Below are positions 26,443 through 34,741 of a DNA stretch of 64,000 bases, in pieces. Source of the stretch: Phreatobacter sp. (GTDB lineage: Bacteria > Pseudomonadota > Alphaproteobacteria > Rhizobiales > Phreatobacteraceae); the NCBI RefSeq assembly GCF_027532945.1, contig NZ_JAPZTZ010000031.1, forward strand, positions 1 to 64,000, in the 5' to 3' direction. The position numbers and the translations under genes are program-made. How positions within the stretch are numbered: position 1 is the stretch's first letter; every line of letters starts with the position of its first letter. Below the pieces are notes generated by a model. The model had not been told where the DNA came from and did not search any database. It saw only the letters and a list, made by a program, of their open reading frames with translations.

Positions 26443-27615
26443 ATGCCCGAGACCGGACAGATCGACCCCGAAGAGACCGGATCCCTCGCCCTTTTCTCCC
26501 GCCGCGTCGTTCTGGCGGACCGCGAGGTGGCGGCCACCGTCGTGGTCGAGGACGGCCTGATCACGGCCATCGAGGCGGAGAGCCAGCGCCCCGGCGCCCT
26601 CGACCTCGGCGAGGACATTCTCATCCCCGGCCTGGTCGAGCTCCACACCGACCACCTCGAGCCGCATTACGCCCCGCGCCCCAAGGTCTACTGGGACCCG
26701 CTTTCCGCGGTCTTCGCCTATGACGCGCAGATCGCCGCCTCCGGCATCACCACGGTCTTCGACAGCCTGCGCGTCGGCCGTGACGACGACCGCTTCTCCG
26801 TGTCCAATGCCCTCCTCGATCTCTCCGAGGCCATCGAGGCGGCCAAGCGCACCGGCCTCTTGCGCGCTGACCACCACACGCATCTGCGCTGCGAGATCCC
26901 CTCGCGCGGCGTCGTGGAGGAGGCCGAGAGCTATCTCGCCCGTTTCGACGTGCGGCTGATGTCGCTGATGGACCACACGCCCGGCCAGCGACAGTTCCGC
27001 GACGAGGAGAAGCTGCGCACCTACTATCGCGGCAAGACCGGGCTCTCCGAGACCGATCTCGACGCGCTTTTCGACAGCCGCCGAGCCCGCGCCGCCGAGA
27101 TCGGGGAGCCGAACAAGCGGGGCCTCGTCGCACTCGCTCACAAGGGCGGCATCGCGCTGGCGAGCCACGACGACACGATCGAGGACCATGTGGCGGAATC
27201 GGTGGCCGACCGGGTCTCCATCGCCGAGTTCCCGACGACGGTGGAGGCCGCCAGAGCCTCGCACTCAGCAGGCATCGCCGTGCTGATGGGCGCGCCGAAC
27301 GTCGTGCGCGGCGGCTCCCATTCCGGCAATGTCTCGGCGGTGGAACTGGCCGAGGCCGGGGTCCTCGACATCCTCTCCTCCGACTATGTGCCGATCAGCC
27401 TCATCCAGGGCGCCTTCGGCCTCCAGGACGTGCCGGCCATGGGCGGCCTTCCCGGCGCCATCCAGACGGTGACGCTCAAGCCCGCTCTCGCCACCGGCAT
27501 GACCGATCGCGGCGAGATCGCGGTGGGCAAGCGCGGCGATCTCGTCCGCGTCGCGCTCGTTGGCCAGAAGCCGGTGGTGCGCGAGGTCTGGCGCCTCGGC
27601 CGCCGGGTGGCGTGA
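26443..27615 (+). CDS. phnM: Alpha-D-ribose 1-methylphosphonate 5-triphosphate diphosphatase PhnM
   Basis: Amidohydrolase-superfamily enzyme that removes pyrophosphate from ribose-phosphonate triphosphate, 390 residues. Metal-binding elements are seen at ELHTDHLEPH, DHHTHLRCEI, LMDHTPGQRQFRD, LASHDDTIEDH and SSDYVP. It follows phnL by 8 bp with GAGGA in the gap. The TIM-barrel length is normal. It precedes phnN by one base. No diverged catalytic position was noticed. Confidence 0.95.
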   Translation: MPETGQIDPEETGSLALFSRRVVLADREVAATVVVEDGLITAIEAESQRPGALDLGEDILIPGLVELHTDHLEPHYAPRPKVYWDPLSAVFAYDAQIAASGITTVFDSLRVGRDDDRFSVSNALLDLSEAIEAAKRTGLLRADHHTHLRCEIPSRGVVEEAESYLARFDVRLMSLMDHTPGQRQFRDEEKLRTYYRGKTGLSETDLDALFDSRRARAAEIGEPNKRGLVALAHKGGIALASHDDTIEDHVAESVADRVSIAEFPTTVEAARASHSAGIAVLMGAPNVVRGGSHSGNVSAVELAEAGVLDILSSDYVPISLIQGAFGLQDVPAMGGLPGAIQTVTLKPALATGMTDRGEIAVGKRGDLVRVALVGQKPVVREVWRLGRRVA

Positions 27616-27616
27616 C

Positions 27617-28198
27617 ATGGACGGCGCGGTGGAGGCGCCGCTGGGTCCGGGACGGCTCGTCCTCGTCGTGGGGCCGAGCGGCGCCGGCAAGGACACGCTG
27701 ATCGGCCTGGTACGGGACACTCTGGCGAGCGATGCGACGGTGGTTTTCCCGCGCCGTGTCGTCACCCGCCCCTCCTCCGCAGCGGAGGACAATGTCGAGG
27801 CGGATGCAGACGGCTTCGCCCGTCTCGCCGCGGCAGGCGCCTTCGCCCTCTCCTGGTCGGCCCACGGCCATTCCTACGGCATCCCCGCCGCGATCGACGC
27901 GGCCATCGCCGGCGGCCACACCGTCGTGTGCAACGTCTCGCGCGAGATCATCGCCGCGGCCCGGCGCCGCTATGCCCGTGTGACCGTCGTCGAGATAACC
28001 GCCTCACCCGAGGTTCTGGCGGCCCGCATTGCCGCGCGATCCCGTGCGACCGACGGCGATCCCGCGACCCGCGCCGCGCGCAAGGTCACGGCACCGGTCA
28101 TGGCTGATGTCGTCATCATCAATGACGGGGCAGTCGAGGACGCCGCCGAACGGCTGCGGACCGCGATCCGGGGCGAGGTCGGCGAGCCCGCGCTCTGA
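27617..28198 (+). CDS. phnN: Ribose 1,5-bisphosphate phosphokinase PhnN
   Basis: Guanylate-kinase-like P-loop enzyme that phosphorylates ribose 1,5-bisphosphate to PRPP, closing the C-P lyase pathway; 193 residues. Walker A is GPSGAGKDT at 19-27; RRVVTRPSSAAEDN is the substrate-binding block and FALSWSAHGHSYGIP is typical for PhnN. It is the last recognisable phn gene in the run. The next enzyme needed upstream of it, the cyclic phosphodiesterase PhnP, is not found in this window. Confidence 0.94.
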   Translation: MDGAVEAPLGPGRLVLVVGPSGAGKDTLIGLVRDTLASDATVVFPRRVVTRPSSAAEDNVEADADGFARLAAAGAFALSWSAHGHSYGIPAAIDAAIAGGHTVVCNVSREIIAAARRRYARVTVVEITASPEVLAARIAARSRATDGDPATRAARKVTAPVMADVVIINDGAVEDAAERLRTAIRGEVGEPAL

Positions 28199-28300
28199 CG
28201 TATCCCGCCACCTCCATTGCGCCGCGGCCCGATCAGCGCTTGGATGCCCCGGCGTCAGGATCCTTGGCGCCAGAATCGTTTGGCGTCAGGAGACCCGACC

Positions 28301-29020
28301 GTGCATCGCTTCACTGCCCAGATCCCCATGTCCCTCGTCTGCCCCGAACCCATGGAGGCGGCGATCCGCCACGTGCTCGAAGGCGAGTACGAGACCGGAT
28401 ATGATGGGACTGGCCTCGGCATTCTCGACATCGGCGCCAATGTCGGCTCCTTCGCGCTCTGGTCATCGCTGCGCTGGCCGGGCAGCCGCGTTCGCTCCTA
28501 CGAGCCCCATCCCGGAACCTTCGAGCTCCTGAAGCGCAACACGGCCGGCCGCGCCGACATCACCATCGTCAATGCGGCGCTGTTCCCGGGCGGGCAGACG
28601 CGCGCGACGTTCCACTCCCGCTTCGCGGGCGACGGCGAATCGGGCCTTGCCGCCTATGCCGGCGACACTTTCGTCGAGGGCACCATGGTCGAGACCTACG
28701 AGGTCGACGTGGTCGATCCCGCCTCGCTCCCCTCCGCCGATGTGGTGAAGCTCGACATTGAGGGCGGCGAGGGCGAGGTGCTGGCCCATCTCGACCTGTC
28801 GAAGACCTCGCTCGTGCTGCTCGAATTCCAGAACCGCAAGAACCGCGCGATGATCCACGCAACCCTCGCGGCCGATTTCGACCTGCTCCACGACGAGGAA
28901 TTCCCCTGGGACGACCTGCTCGGCTATGCGGGTTATCGGCCCGACCTGAAGGGTGATGCGTGGGGCCGCATCTTCGCCGTGCGCCGCAATCTCACGCGCA
29001 TGTGCCGCGCGAGCGCCTGA
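28301..29020 (+). CDS. FkbM-family SAM-dependent methyltransferase
   Basis: Class I methyltransferase of 239 residues. SAM-binding motif I is LDIGANVGSFALWSSL followed by YEPHPGTFELLKRN, and the FkbM-type motif VKLDIEGGEGEVLAHL is present. The start is a GTG at 28301 with AGGAG upstream; no ATG fits. It follows phnN after 102 bp on the same strand, so it may be read from the phn transcript, although it is not a known phn gene. A 10-bp direct repeat GGCGTCAGGA occurs in the gap at 28251 and 28282. The acceptor is unknown; members methylate sugars, antibiotics and lipids. Confidence 0.85.
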   Translation: MHRFTAQIPMSLVCPEPMEAAIRHVLEGEYETGYDGTGLGILDIGANVGSFALWSSLRWPGSRVRSYEPHPGTFELLKRNTAGRADITIVNAALFPGGQTRATFHSRFAGDGESGLAAYAGDTFVEGTMVETYEVDVVDPASLPSADVVKLDIEGGEGEVLAHLDLSKTSLVLLEFQNRKNRAMIHATLAADFDLLHDEEFPWDDLLGYAGYRPDLKGDAWGRIFAVRRNLTRMCRASA

Positions 29021-29034
29021 CACCCGAAACGCAG

Positions 29035-29059
29035 AAGGCCCGGCGCAGGGCCGGGCCTT
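29035..29059. terminator. Bidirectional terminator hairpin
   Basis: Perfect 10-bp arms AAGGCCCGGC and GCCGGGCCTT with a 5-base loop, placed between the convergent FkbM methyltransferase and phytase-like genes. The A/T ends of the stem can give a short U run in both directions. Confidence 0.75.
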
Positions 29060-29081
29060 CCGATCGATCGGAGCCTCTGGC

Positions 29082-30422
29082 TCAGCGGGCGCGCAGGAAT
29101 TCCGGCACGCGCAGCAGCACCATCTCGTTGCCGTCGGCCTTGTTCGGGTCGCGGCTGGACGAGAAGGGCAGGTTGTTGTCGTTGCCCACCACGATGTGGT
29201 CGGCATCCACCACCTCGACGTTCTCGATGGTGAAGAACGGCATCTGGAAATGGCCACCCGCCAGCGGAACGCGCGAGCGGTTGTTCGGGTCACGGATCTT
29301 CAGCAGGTCGATGAAGCCGATCTTGCGCACGGCATTGCCGACATTGGCCTCCGTCATCTCGATCTTCCAGACGCGCTTGATGCGCGGCAGGGCATGGAAG
29401 CAGTTCTCGGCGCGCTGGCCGGCCGGGCAGGCACGCTCCGCGACACCCTCGTTGTCGTCGCGCTCGATGATCAGGCCGGTCGTGGCGTCGATCATGTTGA
29501 AGTCGCCGATCGACAGGCCGTTATCGTCGAGGACGTACTTCCAGTGGCGGCCGGTATAGCGGCCGGCCTGCACGTCGAACTCGAGGATGCGCAGATATTC
29601 GCGGCCGTTGACCTGCTCGAGGGCGCGGGTGGCGGGATCCCACAGGGCACCCTCCAGCAGCGGATAGAGGAAGCGGCCATCCGGCGAGGCGGCCATGCCC
29701 TCGAAGCCCTTGGAGCGACGGACGCGGAAGTCGACGGCGCCGCCGGGAACGTTCGGGGTGGTGACCGCCGGATGGTCGGGCGAGCGCGCAACCTGGCCGT
29801 CGACCTGGGTCTCGAAGATCGCCTCGATCTTGCCGGTCATGTCGGCGCGGATCAGGAAGGGGCCGAACTCCTCGCCGATCCAGATCTTGCCGTTGATGAT
29901 CTGGAAGCTCTCGGGGTCGAAATCCGCGCCGGTCAGGTAGCGGCGATCGGTGCCCTCGTTGGCGATGCGGAACGGCACCTTCTTGTCGGGGTCCGACAGG
30001 AACACGGTGGCGATGCGCTCGATCGTGCCCTTCTCGAAGTCGAAGCGGTAATGGCTCAGGAAGAGCATCGCATCCGGCGAGTTGCGCTTGTTGCCGAAGC
30101 CGTTGTCGGTGAGCACCCAATAGGTGCCATCCGCCATGCGGCGAATGCCCGAATGGCCCTGCACCGGCTGGCCGCGGAACGGCACCGACAGGCCGGTCGG
30201 CCGGCCGGCGGAGAGGCCCATCACCGTGCCGAGGGCATCGACGCGGGCAGCGCCGGTGAACTTGCCGGAGATCTGCAGGTCGGCCGGGGCGTCAGCCGGC
30301 GGGGCGATGAACGTGTCGGCCGGCAGGATCGCGTGACCCGCCAGCGTGGCGGGGAATTCGGCGTCGGCGAAGGCCGGCGTCGCGGCCAGAAGGCCGGCGA
30401 CGAGCAGCAGGGACGCGCGCAT
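29082..30422 (-). CDS. Secreted phytase-like / esterase-like beta-propeller protein
   Basis: Exported protein of 446 residues with a Sec signal MRASLLLVAGLLAATPAFAD, cut after AFA. The mature part belongs to the esterase-like activity of phytase family: SGIRRMADGTYWVLTDNGFG, GTDRRYLTGADFDPESFQ, KIWIGEEFGPFLIRADMTG and FEGMAASPDGRFLYPLLEGA are the strand blocks, ending with FFTIENVEVVDADHIVVGNDNN. Members are thought to hydrolyse phosphoesters but few are tested. The start at 30422 has AGGAG at a good distance; the open frame extends much further upstream but without family resemblance. A degenerate Pho-box-like repeat lies about 70-87 bp upstream, and the gene is next to the phn island. Confidence 0.87.
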   Translation of the reverse strand: MRASLLLVAGLLAATPAFADAEFPATLAGHAILPADTFIAPPADAPADLQISGKFTGAARVDALGTVMGLSAGRPTGLSVPFRGQPVQGHSGIRRMADGTYWVLTDNGFGNKRNSPDAMLFLSHYRFDFEKGTIERIATVFLSDPDKKVPFRIANEGTDRRYLTGADFDPESFQIINGKIWIGEEFGPFLIRADMTGKIEAIFETQVDGQVARSPDHPAVTTPNVPGGAVDFRVRRSKGFEGMAASPDGRFLYPLLEGALWDPATRALEQVNGREYLRILEFDVQAGRYTGRHWKYVLDDNGLSIGDFNMIDATTGLIIERDDNEGVAERACPAGQRAENCFHALPRIKRVWKIEMTEANVGNAVRKIGFIDLLKIRDPNNRSRVPLAGGHFQMPFFTIENVEVVDADHIVVGNDNNLPFSSSRDPNKADGNEMVLLRVPEFLRAR

Positions 30423-30491
30423 TTCATGCTCCTGTCGATGAGAAGGACGGTGCGTTCTGACGGGGCTTGATGACGCCCCGGCAACGCCCAT

Positions 30492-30509
30492 GCGACAGAT
30501 GCGTGACGC
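30492..30509 (-). promoter_or_regulatory. Degenerate Pho-box-like repeat before the phytase-like gene
   Basis: Read on the minus strand: GCGTCAC GCAT CTGTCGC, 7-4-7 spacing with 5/7 and 6/7 matches to the PhoB half-site. In GC-rich DNA such a match can arise by chance; position and gene content make it worth listing. Confidence 0.35.
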
Positions 30510-30572
30510 CGGTTGCGTCGCCGGGTTGCGGACCGCCGCCATACCCTCTCGACAGCGCCGCAGCCGCGGCCG

Positions 30573-31973
30573 ATGAATGGCGGCATGACCGCGCCCGATA
30601 CCAGTCTCGCAGCCCTCACCGTCGACACCTGCATCGTCGGCGACGATCCCGGGGGCCATGCCGTCGCCCTCGCGCTGGTCGCGGGTGGCCTTTCGGTTGC
30701 TCTGGTGCGGGTCCCGCGGCCCGGGCCCGGTGGCCAAGAGTTCGGCGGACATGAACTCGCCCGCAGGCTCGCGGCCCTGCGCGACATCGACCAGGCGCAT
30801 GGCTGGGCCGCGGCAATGCGCCGCATCGCGGAGGCGAATCGCGACACCGCCACGCGTGAGCACCCGCGCCGGCTGGCGGCTGCCGGCATCCGCGTGGTCG
30901 AGGGCGAGGCGCGCTTCATCGGCCCGCGCAGCCTTGCGGCCGGCGGCCTCGCCATCACCGCCCGCCGCTTCGTCCTGGCAACCGGCTCGGCCGAAGCCCC
31001 CTCCCCCTGGCCGGACCTGCCGGCCGGGCGGGTGCTGACACCGGAGACGATCTGGGAGCTGACCGCCGTTCCCACCAGCCTCGCCGTGATCGGGTCCGAC
31101 GGGACGGCAGCGGCCCTTGCCCAGGCCTTCCGCCGCTTCGGCGCGACCGTGAGCCTCTTCGCCACCGGCGGCCTCCTGCCGGGCCTTCACCCCGACCGCA
31201 GCCATGCCCTGCGCGACCGGCTGGTGGCCGAGGGGATCGATGTCTTCGAGGACGCCGAGGTGAGCGCCGTCCAGCCCGATGGGGAGGGCCTTGCCGTGAC
31301 CGCGACCCGCGGCGGCGACCGCGACCGGCTGCGGGTCAGCCACGTCCTCCATGTCGGCGACCGCCGGCCCGTCTTGGACGGTCTCGACCTCGACGCGGCC
31401 GGCATCGCCCGCGACGGCGCTGGCCTGCGCGTCGATAGCGGCCTGCGCACCAGCAACCGCCGCGTTCTCGCGCTGGGGGATGTCTCAGGAGGAGCCGATC
31501 CCGGTCTGTCGCTGCGCCAGGCACCGGCCCTCGCCGCTGCCCTCCTCTTCAACCGGGCTGTCGGCGTCTCGGACGTGATGCCGGTCATGGCAGTGCCGAC
31601 GCGCCCCGCCCTCATTGAAATCGGTCTTTCGGAAACGCAGGTGCGCGCGAAAGACCGGAGCGCCCGCCTCCTGCGCCTGCCGCTGGCCGAGAGCGCGGCG
31701 CCCGGCGCTGGACGAGGCCATATCGCTCTCGTCCTGTCCGGTGCCGGCAAGGTGCTGGGTGCCGGCATCGTCGCCGACAATCCCGAACCGCTGGTCGGAC
31801 CGCTCGCCTTGGCGATCAGCCGGCAACTCTCCGTTCAGGACCTCGCCGCCATCCAATTGCCATATCCGGCCGTATCTGACGTCATCGGCAAGGCTGTCGC
31901 GCCAATTATCGCAGCGCGATTGTCAAATCACTGGACAAGGCGGATCATCCGGATGGTGCGGATGGTCGGCTGA
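30573..31973 (+). CDS. Degenerate pyridine nucleotide-disulfide oxidoreductase-like flavoprotein
   Basis: A 466-residue protein with the overall layout of class I flavoprotein disulfide reductases: N-terminal FAD fold (TCIVGDDPGGHAVALALVAG), NAD(P) fold near residue 165 (LAVIGSDGTAAALAQAFRRF), FAD motif NRRVLALGDVSGG and a C-terminal dimerisation domain. It lacks the redox CxxxxC pair (the only cysteine is in TCIVG), both glycine-rich motifs are altered, and the C-terminal catalytic His-Glu region is replaced by LPYPAVSDV. It is therefore unlikely to reduce a disulfide and may be a sensor or a non-thiol oxidoreductase. An ATG at 30585 is an alternative start; neither has a clear SD. A histidine kinase gene follows after 23 bp. 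Confidence 0.75.
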   Translation: MNGGMTAPDTSLAALTVDTCIVGDDPGGHAVALALVAGGLSVALVRVPRPGPGGQEFGGHELARRLAALRDIDQAHGWAAAMRRIAEANRDTATREHPRRLAAAGIRVVEGEARFIGPRSLAAGGLAITARRFVLATGSAEAPSPWPDLPAGRVLTPETIWELTAVPTSLAVIGSDGTAAALAQAFRRFGATVSLFATGGLLPGLHPDRSHALRDRLVAEGIDVFEDAEVSAVQPDGEGLAVTATRGGDRDRLRVSHVLHVGDRRPVLDGLDLDAAGIARDGAGLRVDSGLRTSNRRVLALGDVSGGADPGLSLRQAPALAAALLFNRAVGVSDVMPVMAVPTRPALIEIGLSETQVRAKDRSARLLRLPLAESAAPGAGRGHIALVLSGAGKVLGAGIVADNPEPLVGPLALAISRQLSVQDLAAIQLPYPAVSDVIGKAVAPIIAARLSNHWTRRIIRMVRMVG

Positions 31974-31996
31974 GAGCCGGGAAGCGCGGGGAGGTC

Positions 31997-33529
31997 ATGA
32001 CGGGTTCGGGCGAGGATCGACAGGCACGGGAGGCCGGCCGCATGCCGGCCACGCCCGCGGTCGACCAGACCATGCTCGACGCCGCAGTGCCCGCCCCGTC
32101 CCGCGGCATCGGCCTGTCCGGCAAGCTCCTGCTGCTCACCATCCTCTTCATCCTGGGCGCGCAGGTGCTGATCTACGCCCCCGCCATCGCCAATTTCCGC
32201 AATGCCTGGTTGGAAGACCGGCTGTCCTCCGGACGCACCGCAGCGCTCGTGCTGGAGGCCGCGCCCTCCGGCATGGTGCCGGAAGCGCTGGTGCGCGAAC
32301 TCCTCGACAGCGCCGGCGCCAAGGCGGTGGCGCTGAAGACCGGGCCGGCGCGCCGCCTGCTCGCCGCCTCCGAGGAGATGCCCGACGTCGACGTGACCAT
32401 CGACATGCGCGACCAGCCGATCTTCCGCTCGATCCCGGAAGCCTTCGCCACGCTCTTCGCCCGTGACGGCCGCACTGCCCGCGTCATGGGCGATGCGCGC
32501 CGTGTCGGCGACTTCGTCGAGATCGTGATGGACGAGACGCCGCTGCGCCAGGCGATGCTGCGCTTCTCCAAGACACTCCTCGTCTATTCGCTGTTCATCT
32601 CGATCCTCTCCGGCGCCCTCGTCTACCTGACGCTGCACCTGATGTTCGTGCGGCCGATGCGGCGCCTCACCGATGCGATGGTCGCCTTCCGCGAGAACCC
32701 CGAGGACATCAGCCGCTCCATCGTTCCGACCGGCCGCAAGGACGAGGTGGGCGTCGCGGAATACGAGCTCCAGTCCATGCAGCATTCGCTGCACGACATG
32801 CTGGCGCAGCGCTCGCGCCTTGCCGCGCTCGGCCTCGCCGTCTCGAAGATCAACCACGACCTGCGCAACCTGCTCGCCTCGGCCCAGCTCTTCTCCGACC
32901 GCCTTGCCAACGTCCCAGACCCGACGGTGCAGCGCTTTGCACCGAAGATGATCCAGGCGCTCGACCGCGCCATCGCCTTCTGCCAGTCGACATTGTCCTA
33001 TGGCCGCGCCCATGAGGCCCCGCCGCAGCGCCTGTCCGTCGACCTCGCCCCGCTGGTGGAGGAGGTGCGAGAAACGATGGGCCTCGGCGAGGAGGCGCGC
33101 ATCGCCTTCGTCAACGCGGTCGATGACGGCATCACCATCGACGCCGATCCGGACCATTTTTTCCGCGTGCTGCTGAACCTGGCCCGCAACGCCCACCAGG
33201 CGCTCGATGCCCGTGCGCCGAACGACCCGGCGCGCGACCAGATCCGGATTGCCGGCCGGCGCGAGGGGGCGGTCACCATCGTCGAAATCTCCGACACCGG
33301 ACCGGGGGTGCCGGAGCGCGCCCGCCAGCACCTGTTCGAGGCCTTCCAGGGCTCCACCCGCCCGGGCGGCACCGGCCTCGGCCTTGCCATTGCCGCGGAA
33401 CTGGTGCGCGCCCATGGCGGCGCCATCACGCTGGCGGAGGGCACGCTGGGCGCGACCTTCCGCATCACCATTCCCGACCGGCCGATCGACCTCGCCAGCA
33501 TCCGCCGCAGCCAGCGCAAGCGCGCCTGA
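31997..33529 (+). CDS. Membrane-bound sensor histidine kinase
   Basis: Sensor kinase of 510 residues. TM1 is at about 43-63, a periplasmic domain of about 130 residues follows, TM2 is at about 194-218, then a HAMP-like linker. The H box is SKINHDLRNLL with H287 as predicted phospho-acceptor. ATPase boxes are N (LLNLARNAHQA), G1 (DTGPGVP) and G2 (GTGLGLAIAAEL). GAGG lies close to the start. There is no adjacent response regulator gene, so the partner is elsewhere. It follows the degenerate flavoprotein gene and is probably cotranscribed with it, so the flavoprotein might feed a redox or metabolite signal to it; that link is inference. Confidence 0.88.
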   Translation: MTGSGEDRQAREAGRMPATPAVDQTMLDAAVPAPSRGIGLSGKLLLLTILFILGAQVLIYAPAIANFRNAWLEDRLSSGRTAALVLEAAPSGMVPEALVRELLDSAGAKAVALKTGPARRLLAASEEMPDVDVTIDMRDQPIFRSIPEAFATLFARDGRTARVMGDARRVGDFVEIVMDETPLRQAMLRFSKTLLVYSLFISILSGALVYLTLHLMFVRPMRRLTDAMVAFRENPEDISRSIVPTGRKDEVGVAEYELQSMQHSLHDMLAQRSRLAALGLAVSKINHDLRNLLASAQLFSDRLANVPDPTVQRFAPKMIQALDRAIAFCQSTLSYGRAHEAPPQRLSVDLAPLVEEVRETMGLGEEARIAFVNAVDDGITIDADPDHFFRVLLNLARNAHQALDARAPNDPARDQIRIAGRREGAVTIVEISDTGPGVPERARQHLFEAFQGSTRPGGTGLGLAIAAELVRAHGGAITLAEGTLGATFRITIPDRPIDLASIRRSQRKRA

Positions 33530-33673
33530 ACGGTTTCAGGCCGGCCGCATCCGTCGCGGGGCAGCCATCCACAAGAGGCCGGCGAGCCCTCGTCACCCCC
33601 TCTTGCAATCACCGGAGAAACAGCGTATCCGACCGCCTCCGTCGGCGAGGCATCTGCCATTCCGACGCGGCGC

Positions 33674-33750
33674 GCGCCCGTAGCTCAGCTGGATAGAGCA
33701 CCAGACTACGAATCTGGGGGTCAGAGGTTCGAATCCTTTCGGGCGCGCCA
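33674..33750 (+). tRNA. tRNA-Arg (anticodon ACG)
   Basis: Full cloverleaf of 77 nt. Acceptor strands GCGCCCG and CGGGCGC pair perfectly; D stem GCTC/GAGC; anticodon stem CCAGA/TCTGG with loop CTACGAA giving ACG at 33708-33710; T arm with TTCGAAT. CCA is encoded at 33748-33750. ACG is normally edited to ICG and reads CGU/CGC/CGA. No integrase or att duplication is seen beside it. Confidence 0.97.
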
Positions 33751-33866
33751 TTTTCCCCAACCATCACACGACCTTCCTGCCATCGCGTGATGCCTTGCAT
33801 CCGTTTGCGCGAGGCTTAAGACGCACCCTCATGGTGGCTCCCGCGGGGGAGCGCAGGAGCGTCGTC

Positions 33867-34718
33867 ATGCGGCAGGTTCGGCTCGGGCTCATCGGGGACA
33901 AGATCGCCCGCTCCCGCTCACCCGAACTCCATCGGCTCGCCGGTGCGCTGTGCGGCCTCGAAGTGACCTATGACCTCCTCATTCCGCCGGAGCGGGGGAA
34001 TAGCTTCCGCGAGGTCTTCGATCATTGCCGCAGCGCCGGCTATCGCGGGCTCAACATCACCTATCCCTACAAGGAAGCGGTGGTGCCGCTGCTGGCGCCG
34101 CTGGGGCCTGATCTTAGCGCCCTCGGCGCCTGCAACACGGTCACCTTCGGCGAGGGCGCGCCGCAGGGCGCCAACACCGACTGTTCCGGCTTCGCCAGCG
34201 CCTTCCGCAACGCCTTTCCCGGCACGCCGCCGGGCATCGTCGCCATGGCCGGCACCGGCGGCGTCGGCAAGGCCATCGCCTTCGCCCTCGCCGCCCTCGG
34301 CGCGCGCGAACTGCGCATTTTCGACACCGACCAGGCCAAGGCGCGGGCATTGGCTGCAGCGCTCGCACCCGTCGCCGGCCCCATGGCCATCGTCACCGCG
34401 CCTGACATGCCGGCAGCCGCAGATGGCGCAGACGGCATGATCAACGCCACGCCGCTTGGCATGGACGGGATCGGCAATGCCATTCCGGACGGCGTGCTCG
34501 CAGGCCGCAGCTGGGCCTTCGACGCCGTCTATACGCCGGAGGACACACCCTTCGTCATCGCCGCCCGCGCGCGCGGCCTCGCCATCCTCAGCGGCTTCGA
34601 GCTCTTCCTCTTCCAGGGCGTCGACGCCTTCCGCATCTTCACCGGCGAGGACGTCGATGCCGAGGGACTCCGGCGACGGTTGCGAAGCGGAGAAGACCCC
34701 GCCGCGGCCGGAGGATAA
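33867..34718 (+). CDS. Shikimate/quinate dehydrogenase, AroE-like
   Basis: NAD(P)-dependent shikimate (or quinate) dehydrogenase, 283 residues. Substrate-binding serines occur in IARSRSPELH, catalytic Lys is K69 in NITYPYKEAVVP, and N90 and D105 (ACNTV, GANTDCSGF) complete the shikimate pocket. The nucleotide-binding loop is AGTGGVGKAIAFAL. The start at 33867 has AGGAG eight bases upstream and the family sequence RLGLIGDKI begins here; in-frame ATGs at 33795 and 33831 are less likely. SRSPELHRLAG and the divergence from housekeeping AroE suggest a paralogue, possibly catabolic; the genome should be checked for a second aroE. Confidence 0.88.
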   Translation: MRQVRLGLIGDKIARSRSPELHRLAGALCGLEVTYDLLIPPERGNSFREVFDHCRSAGYRGLNITYPYKEAVVPLLAPLGPDLSALGACNTVTFGEGAPQGANTDCSGFASAFRNAFPGTPPGIVAMAGTGGVGKAIAFALAALGARELRIFDTDQAKARALAAALAPVAGPMAIVTAPDMPAAADGADGMINATPLGMDGIGNAIPDGVLAGRSWAFDAVYTPEDTPFVIAARARGLAILSGFELFLFQGVDAFRIFTGEDVDAEGLRRRLRSGEDPAAAGG

Positions 34719-34741
34719 GTCGCGTCTGGCGCGGTGGTGGG

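Noticed and set aside
29082-31352. Extension of the phytase-like gene to 756 codons
   Set aside because: The extra N-terminal part is antisense to the flavoprotein gene and has no domain; a signal peptide and AGGAG site mark the start at 30422.
33524-33541. Inverted repeat GCCTGAA/TTCAGGC at the kinase gene end as a terminator
   Set aside because: It overlaps the stop codon and has no T run on either side, so there is little support for termination.
33674-33750. tRNA-Arg as an integration site
   Set aside because: No integrase gene and no duplicated tRNA 3' end in the following sequence.
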